A stretch of DNA of 64,000 nt from Oscillospiraceae bacterium (GTDB lineage Bacteria > Bacillota > Clostridia > UMGS1810), in contig SVJK01000001.1 in NCBI GenBank assembly GCA_015069015.1, forward strand, positions 1-64,000, given 5' to 3'. Positions 28,537-37,011 of this stretch are shown here, piece by piece. The translations under genes were made by a program, and so were the position numbers. Numbering within the stretch: position 1 is the first letter of the stretch; every line of letters begins with the position of its first letter. A model generated the notes under the pieces. That model did not search any database. It was given only the letters and a program-made list of their open reading frames with translations, and was not told where the DNA came from.

Positions 28537-28569
28537 ATAGCACTTACCTGACGGTAAGTGCTATTTTTG
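28535..28569. terminator. bidirectional terminator after the tandem units
   Basis: AAATAGCACTTACC, loop TGAC, GGTAAGTGCTATTT: a perfect 14-bp stem with A/T ends, 5 nt beyond the stop of the convergent LRR protein gene. It is a diverged version of the terminator inside the tandem units. Confidence 0.75.
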
Positions 28570-28574
28570 TATTT

Positions 28575-29858
28575 TTATTCCATTGCAACTTTGTCTATTT
28601 CCTGAAGTATGCGATCTCTTTCTTCAGCGCTCTCTGCTTTAGCAAGCTGACTCTGAAGTTGAGCAAGTTTTTCGTCTTTTGTCATTTCCTGAGATGAGTT
28701 GTCTGGTGATTCATCACTTCCGTTATTCCCGGAATTGTCAGGCGTGTTTTCTGGAACGTTTGACGGTTCTTGAACATCACCGGTATTTTCCGGATCTGAC
28801 GGTGTTTCTTCCTCGTCATCTACTACCTTAACTTCAATAGCATTATCCATAGCATATTCATATGCAAAACTATCTTTACTGCAAACTATTACCAAATTGT
28901 GACAACCAAAAAATGCATCTTCTCCAATTTCTGTCACAGAATCGGGAATTTCTACTTCTTCAAGTCTTTCACATCCGCTAAATGCTCCATCACCTATGCG
29001 AACAAGCTTTTTACTGAAAACTATTTTTTCAAGGGACTCACAGTTTGTAAAAGCATGATTACCAACTGTTCTCAAATCACTTTTCTCACTCTTAAGTGTA
29101 ACCTCTTCAAGATATGAACAACCATAGAATGCTCCCTCTCCGATTACAGCAACGGAATCTGACAAAGTTACATGTTCGAGATTTGTCAGATCGTCAAATG
29201 AATATGAACCAATCGTTGTGATTTCACTACCAATTGTAAGATTTAACACTTCTTCCGAATGTTCACTCCAGGGCTTGTTTTCTTCGTTACCGTCAAAGCC
29301 ATCCATTATAAGCGTTTGATTTTCAACTGTCAAAGTTACTGAATGAAATCTGAATCCAAGGTCTTCCGACACATCGGAACTTATAACTTTTTCTCGTTTT
29401 GCTTTTCTGTTCTTGCTGGTTTTTGTGGTCTTTACAAGACTTGTCACAAGATTATTCACAAGATATATTACCCCAAAAGCACCTATTATAATGAGTGCAA
29501 CAACAATAACCATTACACTCTTTTTATTCTTCTTTTTCCTTCGTTCTTCTTCTCTTTGCGCTCTTCTCTCTTCAAGAGAACGTCTGAGTGTCTCAGATTG
29601 AAGGTCATATTCTCTTTCTTTTTCGAAGCGTTGAGCCTCTTCCGGACTTTGGGAATCTTCCTTTATAGAATTAATAATTGCCGCTTTTTCCCTCTCGAAA
29701 TCTTTGCCGGTTGCAATTTTCACAGTCTCACCTGCCAATGCAGATTCCTTTTCTTCATTCTTCTTTTTTGTATCACTTACAGGATAATCGCAGTACGGAC
29801 AGACAATTTCCGTGTCCGAAATTTCATTTTCACAATTATAACATTTTATAATATTCAT
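28575..29858 (-). CDS. zinc-ribbon membrane protein with BspA-type leucine-rich repeats
   Basis: A 427-residue protein. The zinc ribbon (IKCYNCENEISDTEIVCPYCDYP, two CxxC) is followed by an acidic/coiled linker with EERRAQREEERRKKKNKK, one transmembrane helix (about 115-135, SVMVIVVALIIIGAFGVIYLV) and extracellular BspA-type LRRs (LEHVTLSDSVAVIGEGAFYGCSYLEEVTL, LVRIGDGAFSGCERLEEVEIPDSVTEIGEDAFFGCHNL). A Pro/Ser/Asp-rich tail and a short helix complete it. Last gene of a four-gene minus-strand set of membrane-anchored proteins (32208 to 28575, gaps 16-30 nt). Function unknown; its plan parallels the WG-repeat protein at 16443. Confidence 0.75.
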   Translation of the reverse strand: MNIIKCYNCENEISDTEIVCPYCDYPVSDTKKKNEEKESALAGETVKIATGKDFEREKAAIINSIKEDSQSPEEAQRFEKEREYDLQSETLRRSLEERRAQREEERRKKKNKKSVMVIVVALIIIGAFGVIYLVNNLVTSLVKTTKTSKNRKAKREKVISSDVSEDLGFRFHSVTLTVENQTLIMDGFDGNEENKPWSEHSEEVLNLTIGSEITTIGSYSFDDLTNLEHVTLSDSVAVIGEGAFYGCSYLEEVTLKSEKSDLRTVGNHAFTNCESLEKIVFSKKLVRIGDGAFSGCERLEEVEIPDSVTEIGEDAFFGCHNLVIVCSKDSFAYEYAMDNAIEVKVVDDEEETPSDPENTGDVQEPSNVPENTPDNSGNNGSDESPDNSSQEMTKDEKLAQLQSQLAKAESAEERDRILQEIDKVAME

Positions 29859-29885
29859 AACCTTATCCCTTTCTTTTCTTTGGCG

Positions 29886-30719
29886 TTATTTATTTTTGTA
29901 TTTATCCATTTGTTTATCGGTTATTATACATATAATCGCGATTATCGCAATTATTGTAGTTGTTAAAAATACTATTCGTCCGTACTTTGTGTCCAAATAA
30001 AAATTTTCTTCATCAGTTTCTTCTTTTTCCTCATCAAATCTTACAGCCATTTTCGAACCGGTATAATCTACATCATACCCATATTCAACCTGCGAAACAA
30101 GTTTGTCAACTATCTGACGCTCTTTTGATGTAAGACGAGAAGGGCAAGATATGGAATAAGTCCACTCTATTCCGGCATAAATCGTATTATATTCATATAC
30201 ATATAATCCGGATTGCCTGTAGGAACTGACGATATACTGTGTGGCACTTTCACCGTCCGTCTGATTCCATTTCACCTCAACATCTATGGTTCCGACATTA
30301 TTACCCTCAAGATAGTCTTTATACTCCTGAAGTACCTTTTCCTGATCTTCTTCGTTCTGTACAAGATTGTAGTCATACATATATTTGTCATACTTCTCTT
30401 TATCTTCGCCTTCAATATTGGCAAAAACATCTTTACACTTTATATATACATTCCTATCTTTGTCATCAGATGCATAAAAATATATGTCACCGGGTTTCAT
30501 TACCTGTTCTACCCAATCTTCGTAAGTATGGTTAAATCTTTTGAGCATTTTCATAAATGCGCTGTCGCATTTTTCAAGAGTACATACCCCGAAATCAGAA
30601 GGAACTACAATGTTTCCCAACTCAAACTGCTTAATCTCATATTCTTGAGCCCCTACGACAGAAGAACAAAACATGAAAAACATTAACAACAGGATAGGCA
30701 AATTTCTGATTAATCGCAT
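29886..30719 (-). CDS. secreted type I membrane protein, unknown function
   Basis: A 277-residue protein with an N-terminal signal peptide (LPILLLMFFMFCSSVVGA), an extracellular acidic domain of about 220 residues and a C-terminal transmembrane helix (IVFLTTTIIAIIAIICIITD) ending in lysines. ATG 30719 is 6 nt after GAGGTG; the 17 extra codons of the longer frame overlap the preceding gene. No catalytic motif was seen. The ectodomain (VPSDFGVCTLEKCD...WVEQVMKPGDIYFYA) resembles uncharacterised clostridial surface proteins. It lies 16 nt after its upstream neighbour, so co-expression is likely. Confidence 0.6.
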   Translation of the reverse strand: MRLIRNLPILLLMFFMFCSSVVGAQEYEIKQFELGNIVVPSDFGVCTLEKCDSAFMKMLKRFNHTYEDWVEQVMKPGDIYFYASDDKDRNVYIKCKDVFANIEGEDKEKYDKYMYDYNLVQNEEDQEKVLQEYKDYLEGNNVGTIDVEVKWNQTDGESATQYIVSSYRQSGLYVYEYNTIYAGIEWTYSISCPSRLTSKERQIVDKLVSQVEYGYDVDYTGSKMAVRFDEEKEETDEENFYLDTKYGRIVFLTTTIIAIIAIICIITDKQMDKYKNK

Positions 30720-30735
30720 CCGATTCACCTCAAAT

Positions 30736-31380
30736 TTATTCCGCCTGATAAAAAACAGAAGTAATTCCATCTCCGCAATTGAGATAAGTTACGTTTTCCT
30801 CCTCGGACGAAATGATTATAAACAATCCATCCGCAATGTAACTACCTATCTCGGTATTTGAACCATCAATTATGGAGTACACCTTTCCATCTGAACTAAA
30901 TCCATATACTGTTCCGTCTGATGAAATCAGCTCTGCATCAAATTCCGTCCCCTTAGGCACCTGGCCAAGCAGAAGGTTTTCATCATAGAAAAATATATAC
31001 TTTCTATCCACAAGTCCGCCTTCATAAGTTGCCTTGTCACCTTTGAAAGCTAACTTAGTTCCGACAAGATTCCATGTTCCGGTACTTTTTTCTCCATCCT
31101 TTTGCATTACATATTCGCCATTTGAATCAATATCTATATACTCTGCATTCGGATTTGAAGACAAAACAAATTTCCCGTCTATGTTGTTACTGTTTTCCAA
31201 CTGAATATTAATCATTACAGATATAACAACTGCACACACAATAACAAATATCAACGGAATAACAACTTGGTATACCCCAATGTGTTTTTTTGGTATTCTG
31301 ATTTTTCCACCAAAAAAAGACTTAACATCGTTTGTCGGATTTACCGCTGTGTCACTTTGTAATTCGTTATGGGATTCCAT
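30736..31380 (-). CDS. membrane-anchored protein with lipocalin-like outer domain
   Basis: A 214-residue protein. A polar cytoplasmic N-terminus (1-35) precedes one transmembrane helix (36-60, YQVVIPLIFVIVCAVVISVMI). A beta domain then begins GKFVLSSNPNAEYIDIDSNGEYVMQKDG and continues GTWNLVGTKLAFKG, the alternating G-x-[WY]-x-x pattern of small lipocalin-like barrels. It resembles the ectodomains at 31411, 51948 and 52793. Gaps of 30 and 16 nt place it inside the four-gene unit. Ligand unknown. Confidence 0.55.
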   Translation of the reverse strand: MESHNELQSDTAVNPTNDVKSFFGGKIRIPKKHIGVYQVVIPLIFVIVCAVVISVMINIQLENSNNIDGKFVLSSNPNAEYIDIDSNGEYVMQKDGEKSTGTWNLVGTKLAFKGDKATYEGGLVDRKYIFFYDENLLLGQVPKGTEFDAELISSDGTVYGFSSDGKVYSIIDGSNTEIGSYIADGLFIIISSEEENVTYLNCGDGITSVFYQAE

Positions 31381-31410
31381 AATTTTCCCCCTATAGATTT
31401 TTTGTGCAGA

Positions 31411-32208
31411 TTATTTCTGCCTGTCGTAAAACAAAGGTGCTATACCGCTGTCTGTTTCTGAACCGTCCAAATTGTAATCAAACATTAAAAACTTAGTGGT
31501 GGCATTGTTGAGCGTTATATTGATGTATTTTCCGTCAGTGTCATAGTTTCCGGAAAATGCATACTTCAATCCTTTGTTCTCCGAATTTTCATTAGTATCA
31601 ACAAACTGTGCTTCGGCTTTTCCATCCGATTTTATGTTGATGGTCATGGTACCATTTGCCGATGCTGACACAAATGTAGAATCAAATCTTTCCGAAGACC
31701 GAACCTCTCCATAATACACAGAATTCCATGCAATAAGCGAATCATTAAATATAACATACATATTTGGCTCACTGTCTGTCGGAAATCCTATTACCAACAG
31801 AGTGATATTGTCAAATTTTGCATCATCAGACTTATCAGACTGCCACCAGCCCGACACACTCATTCCATCCATTGTTTCTGCTGTAACTGTTCCGTCAGGG
31901 AAAAGTTGCATAAAAGAATATGCTTTGGAAGGATCTCTCATATCGGCTTCACCGCCAAGAACATATGTTCCGGGAATATCCGTATTCAGTGTTTGTCTAA
32001 TATGATCTGACTCCTTTTGTACCTTTTCCAACTGTTGTGTCATATACTCATCCATCATCTGTTTCTGTTTTTCTTCTTCTCTTGATTGCTTAAAATGTCC
32101 CAAGATATATACCGTTGCAATTAATATGATAACAACAACTGCTGATAAAACTATTATGATTTCATTTCTCTTTCGAGATTTGCTCTTATTAGCCTTTCCT
32201 CCTGACAT
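31411..32208 (-). CDS. membrane-anchored protein with lipocalin-like outer domain
   Basis: A 265-residue protein with a basic N-terminus (KANKSKSRKRNE), a transmembrane helix (17-38) and a coiled segment (EEEKQKQMMDEYMTQQLEKVQ). The ectodomain opens GTYVLGGEADMRDPSKAYSFMQLFPDGTV and repeats similar strands (GTMTINIKSDGKAEAQFVD, FSGNYDTDGKYINITL). There is no zinc ribbon. First gene of the four-gene unit; AAAGGAG precedes its ATG. Probably a surface stress or ligand sensor module, but nothing in the sequence fixes a function. Confidence 0.55.
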   Translation of the reverse strand: MSGGKANKSKSRKRNEIIIVLSAVVVIILIATVYILGHFKQSREEEKQKQMMDEYMTQQLEKVQKESDHIRQTLNTDIPGTYVLGGEADMRDPSKAYSFMQLFPDGTVTAETMDGMSVSGWWQSDKSDDAKFDNITLLVIGFPTDSEPNMYVIFNDSLIAWNSVYYGEVRSSERFDSTFVSASANGTMTINIKSDGKAEAQFVDTNENSENKGLKYAFSGNYDTDGKYINITLNNATTKFLMFDYNLDGSETDSGIAPLFYDRQK

Positions 32209-32285
32209 TTTATTTCTCCTTTATCTGACAACTTACTATACATTATCATAATACTATTTATTTTACCATAATCTATTTTAACACA

Positions 32286-32335
32286 ACAATGACTTATTTG
32301 CAAGAGGAAAATACCATTTACAAACAAGTCATTGT
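32286..32335. terminator. inverted repeat between MATE and membrane-protein genes
   Basis: ACAATGACTTATTTG pairs with CAAACAAGTCATTGT with one mismatch around a 20-nt loop, 32 nt after the MATE gene stop. Weak T-run; possible terminator. Confidence 0.45.
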
Positions 32336-32367
32336 GCTTTGCTTAAATGTGACAATATTATGCCGAT

Positions 32368-33747
32368 TTATATATTCAATTGAGTTCTCCCAAATACAAC
32401 CTTTTTATATGTTACAATAAAAATAAGCCAAAGGGCTATTATAGTAACAAGCCAGGACAGAGGATATACAGCGTATACAACACTAAGAGTCGGGTACAGT
32501 TTAAATATGGTCATAATCCATACCACCCTTAAAACACAAACTCCGAACACAGAAACAATCATAGAGCTGAATGATTTTCCCATTCCTTTCAGACATCCGC
32601 TGGAAACAGTCATTACCGTAGCAAGGAAATGGCAGGAGAAAACCCACATAAGTCTTTCACACCCAATTTTTACTGCCTCCGGACTGTCGGTGATAAAGAA
32701 TCCCACAAGAGTATGCCTTGAAGGAATGATTATCAAAGACAGTATGACTGTCATTATAGCGCCGAGAAGATTTGCCTGATAAAACACAGTTTTAAGTCTT
32801 TCATATTTTTTTGCACCTGTATTCTGACCTGCAAAAGTCATTCCGGCACTTGAAAATCCCTCTGCCACAAAACCCCCATACATTTCCATTGTAAGTGCCG
32901 CACCGTTTCCTGCAACGGCTGCACTTCCAAAAAAGTTTATGGATGACTGCATAACAACATTTGAAAGACTGAACATTGCACTCTGAATTCCCGCAGGAAT
33001 CCCAAGAACCATTATCCTTTTGAATCTGTTAAAGTCGATACGGATGTCTCCCGGTGAAATTTTGCAACAGTTATCACTTTTTATGAGAGTGTAGAGAACA
33101 AGTGAAGATGCAATAACGTTGGACATTACTGTTGCGATTGCAACTCCGTCAGTATCCATACCAAAACCTATTACAAAAACAAGATTCAAAATAACATTTG
33201 CAATTCCGCCGATTGCAAGATAAATAAGCGGGCGCTTAGTGTCCCCCATGGTTCTTAGTATCCCGCTTCCGAAATTATAAAGTAAAACAAAAGGTGCTCC
33301 GCAAAAATATATCTTCATATACTTTGCAGCATATTCAATGTTCTCCTTTGGAGTTCCCATAAGTTCAAGGATCGGTTTTGAAACAATAAAGCCCACTACA
33401 CCAACTACTACTCCGCTGTATATTGCGGTGGCTATGGCAGTATGAGCCAATTCATTTGCTTCTTTTTCGTCACGGGCTCCAAGAGCTTGTGAAATTGCAA
33501 CAGAAGCACCTACAGAAAGACCTATAAAAAGGCATATTATAAGGTTTGTAAGTGACGCGGTTGCCGTTACTCCGCCAAGAGCATCAGCACCTGCATATCT
33601 TCCCACAACCACATTGTCCGCAGTGTTAAATGCCTGTTGCAAAATTCCGGAAAGAATTACCGGGATTGTGAAAAGTATCATTTTTTTCAGCATAGGTCCT
33701 TTTGTCACGTCAAGAATTTCGCTGTCTCTGTTTTTCCCAAAAAACAT
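32368..33747 (-). CDS. MATE-family multidrug/toxin exporter
   Basis: A 459-residue integral membrane protein with about 12 hydrophobic helices in two matching halves. It starts at ILDVTKGPMLKKMILFTIPVILSGILQQAFNTADNVVVGRYAG, the family's N-terminal signature. The second half has GIPAGIQSAMFSLSNVVMQSSINFFG and GFFITDSPEAVKIG. It exports cationic compounds using an H+ or Na+ gradient. Single gene; a palindrome over the putative transcription start (33762-33776) suggests repression by a dimeric regulator that is not encoded next door. Convergence and terminators isolate it from the genes below. Confidence 0.88.
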   Translation of the reverse strand: MFFGKNRDSEILDVTKGPMLKKMILFTIPVILSGILQQAFNTADNVVVGRYAGADALGGVTATASLTNLIICLFIGLSVGASVAISQALGARDEKEANELAHTAIATAIYSGVVVGVVGFIVSKPILELMGTPKENIEYAAKYMKIYFCGAPFVLLYNFGSGILRTMGDTKRPLIYLAIGGIANVILNLVFVIGFGMDTDGVAIATVMSNVIASSLVLYTLIKSDNCCKISPGDIRIDFNRFKRIMVLGIPAGIQSAMFSLSNVVMQSSINFFGSAAVAGNGAALTMEMYGGFVAEGFSSAGMTFAGQNTGAKKYERLKTVFYQANLLGAIMTVILSLIIIPSRHTLVGFFITDSPEAVKIGCERLMWVFSCHFLATVMTVSSGCLKGMGKSFSSMIVSVFGVCVLRVVWIMTIFKLYPTLSVVYAVYPLSWLVTIIALWLIFIVTYKKVVFGRTQLNI

Positions 33748-33761
33748 TCTATCGCCTCACA

Positions 33762-33776
33762 AACTGTAATACAGTT
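33762..33776. promoter_or_regulatory. candidate operator of the MATE gene
   Basis: A perfect AACTGT-N3-ACAGTT dyad lies immediately downstream of a minus-strand TATAAT (33779-33784), at the expected start of transcription. The symmetry resembles sites of small dimeric repressors (GntR/YtrA- or BlaI-type). Inference. Confidence 0.45.
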
Positions 33777-33830
33777 AAATTATATCATTCACGCTATAAA
33801 AAGTCTATAATATATTTAACAAATTTTATG

Positions 33831-33859
33831 TGGACAAAGGAATTTTATTGTGGTATAAT
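33831..33859 (+). promoter_or_regulatory. promoter of the CAP-domain gene
   Basis: TGGACA (33831-33836), 17-nt spacer, TATAAT (33854-33859), about 40 nt upstream of the ATG. Confidence 0.65.
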
Positions 33860-33899
33860 ATAATAAAATTACGGTATTCCACAAAAAGGAGATGGGGAT

Positions 33900-34838
33900 A
33901 TGAAAAAATTTATATGTTTAATTCTGATGTTAATTCTTGCCCTCGGGCAATCATCTGTGCTTGCTTCAAATGACATCACCCTGAGACTTGACGGAAATGT
34001 GATTGAATGTCCGGTTCCTCCAATGATTGTTAACGACCGTACCATGGTGCCTTTCAGAGTAATTTTTGAGGCACTCGGTGTTGACGTTGAGTGGAGTGAT
34101 GCTCTGAAAAAAGTGTACGCAATCAGTGAAGACAAAACCATCATTCTTACAATCGGTTCCGACAAAATGCTTATAAATACCGACATCCTCACTTTGGATG
34201 CTCCTCCATTTATTTCTGACGGACGCACACTTGTTCCTGCAAGAGCAATTTGCGAGGCACTTGACTGTGTAGTGGGATGGGACGGTGAAAACCGTGAAGT
34301 TGTTATAAGAACAAAAGATTACGTTCCACCCGTTGAGCCTGAAACACCTGAAAATCCCGATGTGCCTGAAACACCGGATATTCCCGATATTCCGGAAAAT
34401 CCCGGATACACACCCGTTATTGATGATAATCCCGCATATATAAACAAAAACAATACCAAACTTCCACAGGAAGTTATTGATTTGATAAACAAAGAGAGAC
34501 TGGCAAACGACCTTGCACCTCTCACCCTTGATGCCAATGTTGCAAAAGTTGCGTATGAACATTCAAAAGATATGGCAACATATGACTACATTGATCACAC
34601 ATCACCCTCCGGTCTTTCTCTCTTTGACAGACTTGACCTTGAGGGAATCTATTATATCACCGCAGCAGAAAATATCGGATCAGGTTTTATCACTGCAGAG
34701 GATGTTGTAAAAAGCTGGATGAACTCAGAATCCCACAGAGATAACATTCTCAACTTTGAATTCACTCACATCGGTGTTGGTTACTACTTTGGCGGTGTCA
34801 ACGGAACATACTGGACACTTGTGCTTGTATCAAGATAA
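33900..34838 (+). CDS. secreted stalk-domain CAP/SCP-family protein
   Basis: A 312-residue exported protein: signal peptide (residues 1-22, ending VLAS), a Cu_amine_oxidN1-type stalk domain (NDRTMVPFRVIFEALGVDVEW and DGRTLVPARAICEALDCVVGW, residues 25-135), a Pro/Glu-rich spacer (PETPENPDVPETPDIPD) and a C-terminal CAP domain. The CAP domain has YEHSKDMATYDYIDHTSP, AENIGSG and SESHRDNIL...THIGVGYY, the HNxxR/cavity residues of YkwD-like proteins. YkwD-type CAP proteins are spore coat- or wall-associated in Firmicutes. GGAGATGGGGAT precedes the ATG. Monocistronic, with promoter and terminator visible. Confidence 0.88.
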   Translation: MKKFICLILMLILALGQSSVLASNDITLRLDGNVIECPVPPMIVNDRTMVPFRVIFEALGVDVEWSDALKKVYAISEDKTIILTIGSDKMLINTDILTLDAPPFISDGRTLVPARAICEALDCVVGWDGENREVVIRTKDYVPPVEPETPENPDVPETPDIPDIPENPGYTPVIDDNPAYINKNNTKLPQEVIDLINKERLANDLAPLTLDANVAKVAYEHSKDMATYDYIDHTSPSGLSLFDRLDLEGIYYITAAENIGSGFITAEDVVKSWMNSESHRDNILNFEFTHIGVGYYFGGVNGTYWTLVLVSR

Positions 34839-34910
34839 TATTAACAGATACATTAAATCAATGAGAATGTAGAATAAAGTACAGATTGCATATAGTTTTG
34901 ATTATATCAG

Positions 34911-34951
34911 AACGGGGTGAAAAAAATCCACTTGATTTTTTTCACCCCGTT
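34911..34951. terminator. bidirectional terminator between CAP-protein and yabR genes
   Basis: A perfect 18-bp stem, AACGGGGTGAAAAAAATC with its complement, 5-nt loop, A/T-rich flanks. Confidence 0.8.
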
Positions 34952-35008
34952 TTCTTGCGAAAACAAAAATAAGAGAATGCTAAATTATGATTTAACATTC
35001 TCTGTTTT

Positions 35009-35491
35009 TTAATAAGAACCGTTTCTTCCTCTGCCGCTTCCTCTTTTTGATTCCATATTACGTTTGATGTCGTGCATCTTTTCATCGCTTGCCTGTTTGA
35101 ACTTGTTGAGTTTGTCTTCAAAGGACATTTCAGAATCTGAATTTGAAAACCAACTGAACTCCTCCGGTTGTGAATGAAAGTCAGTTTCTGGAAGTCTCGG
35201 TGTGCGATTTTTCTTTTCAAACTTTGGTTTCGCAGGGCTTTCACCTTCGCCTCTTTCCTGCATCACCTGTTTTATTGAAAGACCTATTTTACCTTTTTTA
35301 TCTGCAGGGAGAACTTTCACGTCAACTGTGTCTCCGACTTTAACATGATCATTTATATCCTTTACATAAGAAGTGGAAATTTCAGAAATATGTACAAGTC
35401 CGGTCACGCCGTCACCCAAATCAACAAACGCACCAAAATTGGTTATTCCGGTTATTTTCCCTGTGAGTATCTTTCCTTCCTCTACCTGCAT
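35009..35491 (-). CDS. yabR: S1-domain RNA-binding protein (YabR-like)
   Basis: A 160-residue protein. An S1/OB domain occupies residues 1-75: VEEGKILTGKITGITNFGAFVDLGDGVTGLVHISEIS...VKVGDTVDVKVLPADKKGKIGLSIKQ. A disordered tail ends in RGSGRGRN. Homologues (general stress protein 13/YabR) bind RNA or the ribosome. It ends the spoVB-rqcP-yabP-yabQ-divIC-yabR row, matching the Bacillus subtilis order, and lies 21 nt after divIC. The ribosome site (GAGGGGG) is 12 nt before ATG, a rather long spacing. Confidence 0.85.
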   Translation of the reverse strand: MQVEEGKILTGKITGITNFGAFVDLGDGVTGLVHISEISTSYVKDINDHVKVGDTVDVKVLPADKKGKIGLSIKQVMQERGEGESPAKPKFEKKNRTPRLPETDFHSQPEEFSWFSNSDSEMSFEDKLNKFKQASDEKMHDIKRNMESKRGSGRGRNGSY

Positions 35492-35512
35492 TGTAGAATA
35501 CAGCCCCCTCGT

Positions 35513-35803
35513 TTATTTGTCATTTGAATTAATATATACTTTGTCTCCGGGTTCAACAAGTCCCAGAGTTTTTTTTGCGATTTTTTTATAATTTTCGTCA
35601 GTATGCATATTGACTTTTTCTTCCTGAAGTCTTTTGCTTTCTTTGGTTGCCTCCTTGATTTCGCTGTTGACCACCGATATTTGAGAATTATATTCACCTA
35701 TTTGTCTGAATACACCAAAAAAAGCGGAGAAAACAAAATAAATTACTCCTGCAATTAAAAGACTCTTGCCAATATTAAATTTTTTTCTATTGGTTTTTTT
35801 CAT
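35513..35803 (-). CDS. divIC: septum formation initiator, DivIC/FtsB family
   Basis: A 96-residue bitopic protein: short basic cytoplasmic start (MKKTNRKKFN), transmembrane helix (13-29, SLLIAGVIYFVFSAFF), a leucine-zipper-type coiled coil (GEYNSQISVVNSEIKEATKESKRLQEEKVNM) and a C-terminal NYKKIAKKTLGLVEPGDKVYI motif typical of DivIC. It bridges FtsL and FtsQ/DivIB at the division septum. The position between yabQ and yabR confirms the identity. Confidence 0.88.
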   Translation of the reverse strand: MKKTNRKKFNIGKSLLIAGVIYFVFSAFFGVFRQIGEYNSQISVVNSEIKEATKESKRLQEEKVNMHTDENYKKIAKKTLGLVEPGDKVYINSNDK

Positions 35804-35921
35804 CTTCTTTTCCCTCTAAATGCATTCCTTTAAAAAAAACACTACACACTCTAACATTATATACTATTTTTTTCAACTTGTAAAGAATTTTTTTTAATTT
35901 TTCTTAATTAATATTTAACAG

Positions 35922-36374
35922 TCATTTATTCGACTGTTTTCTTAAAAAACAACAAAGGGCTTTCTTAGTTTTATTTTTTATACGTCCGAATATAGTTTTA
36001 AATTTTCCGACAATCTTCAGACATTTATTTTTCAAGACAAGATACATCTTTTCTACGTATTTCATAATACGAATTAAACATTTTAAAATTCCTGCGCTTA
36101 CGGTACAATAGTACAACATCGCGCCAAGCACTGCTCCGGCAAACTCATACCATCTGACGCTGCCGTCATTTTCGTTGTTTACAACATACGAAAACATAAT
36201 GAATATAATGCCTACCGTGAATATATCCTGAATTGCGACACCTCTTTTTTTGAGTTTGAAGCATCTTCTGCTGGCTCTGAAAAAATCTAAAACCACTCCT
36301 GACACAATACCGCTAAAAAGAGACAGAGCAAAAACACGAATATCATGAACTGAGTCAATTGTCATTGTAAACAT
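35922..36374 (-). CDS. yabQ: spore cortex biosynthesis protein YabQ
   Basis: A 150-residue membrane protein. Hydrophobic helices lie at residues 14-30 (ALSLFSGIVSGVVLDFF), 48-66 (DIFTVGIIFIMFSYVV) and 76-95, followed by a basic C-terminus (LKNKCLKIVGKFKTIF). YabQ is needed for cortex peptidoglycan assembly in the forespore outer membrane. It starts 3 nt after the yabP stop with no good ribosome site of its own, so it is probably translated by coupling. The family is recognised mainly by topology and by its place between yabP and divIC. Confidence 0.8.
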   Translation of the reverse strand: MFTMTIDSVHDIRVFALSLFSGIVSGVVLDFFRASRRCFKLKKRGVAIQDIFTVGIIFIMFSYVVNNENDGSVRWYEFAGAVLGAMLYYCTVSAGILKCLIRIMKYVEKMYLVLKNKCLKIVGKFKTIFGRIKNKTKKALCCFLRKQSNK

Positions 36375-36377
36375 ATG

Positions 36378-36671
36378 TTACTTAAATATCCTTGCAAGAA
36401 ATGAGCCGCCGCTTTTCTTTGGTTCGGCATACTCAAGAAGTACAATTCTCCCATTAACCGTAATTTCTCCGGAATCAAGATTTAGTTTTGAAAGATTCAT
36501 TCCCTCTCCTTTTATGCTGAGAATTCCCTTGGATGTGTGAAGAATAACCTCAGACTCGTTGTAACTTTCTGCATTCTCAACCCCTGATATGCTTATCTTT
36601 GAACGGTTTTCCATAATGATATTGTGGGGAAGGTCTGCCTTGACATTTCTTACCATCTTTTTTTCGTCCAT
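36378..36671 (-). CDS. yabP: sporulation protein YabP
   Basis: A 97-residue protein. The pattern HNIIMENRSKISISGVENAESYNESEVILHTSKGILSIKGEGMNLSKLNLDSGEITVNGRI is the complete YabP/YqfC domain. It is required for a late sporulation step in Bacillus and is expressed in the mother cell under SigE. GGAGGAG precedes the ATG. Upstream partner of yabQ. Confidence 0.9.
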   Translation of the reverse strand: MDEKKMVRNVKADLPHNIIMENRSKISISGVENAESYNESEVILHTSKGILSIKGEGMNLSKLNLDSGEITVNGRIVLLEYAEPKKSGGSFLARIFK

Positions 36672-36757
36672 ATTATCTCCTCCATATATTAAGAATAGTA
36701 AAATATATGAATAATATGGACAATTTATACATTAGCCTGACAGGAGTTATTCGAAAT

Positions 36758-36997
36758 TTAAAGAGGTTTATACATTTCCTTTGCCTCGTCTTTAAGTACA
36801 TGTTCCGCAACGGAAAGAATCTCGGCTCTTAAAACCCTTTCACCGAAAGTCACTTCAATTATGTCGCCGATCTTTACATTCTGTCCTGCTTTTGCAACTT
36901 TGCCGTTAACCGTAACTTTCCCTTGATCGCATGCTTCCTGGGCAACTGTTCGCCTTTTTATTATTCTTGATACTTTAAGATATTTGTCTATTCTCAT
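36758..36997 (-). CDS. rqcP: S4-domain RNA-binding protein, RqcP/YabO type
   Basis: A 79-residue protein almost entirely made of an S4 domain: MRIDKYLKVSRIIKRRTVAQEACDQGKVTVNGKVAKAGQNVKIGDIIEV. RqcP stabilises the tRNA/RqcH complex on obstructed 60S-like 50S subunits for C-terminal alanine tailing. In B. subtilis it sits at the same place (yabO) before yabP. The start has GGAGAG 4 nt upstream, 15 nt after the SpoVB gene. Confidence 0.9.
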   Translation of the reverse strand: MRIDKYLKVSRIIKRRTVAQEACDQGKVTVNGKVAKAGQNVKIGDIIEVTFGERVLRAEILSVAEHVLKDEAKEMYKPL

Positions 36998-37011
36998 AAT
37001 TCTCTCCGTGT

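Noticed and set aside
29343..29966. 207-residue plus-strand ORF opposite the LRR membrane protein
   Set aside because: Antisense shadow; long Phe-rich runs come from Glu/Lys-rich codons on the other strand.
33966..34562. 198-residue minus-strand ORF opposite the CAP-domain gene
   Set aside because: Antisense shadow of a well-supported secreted protein gene; Cys/Asn-rich composition with no recognisable domain.
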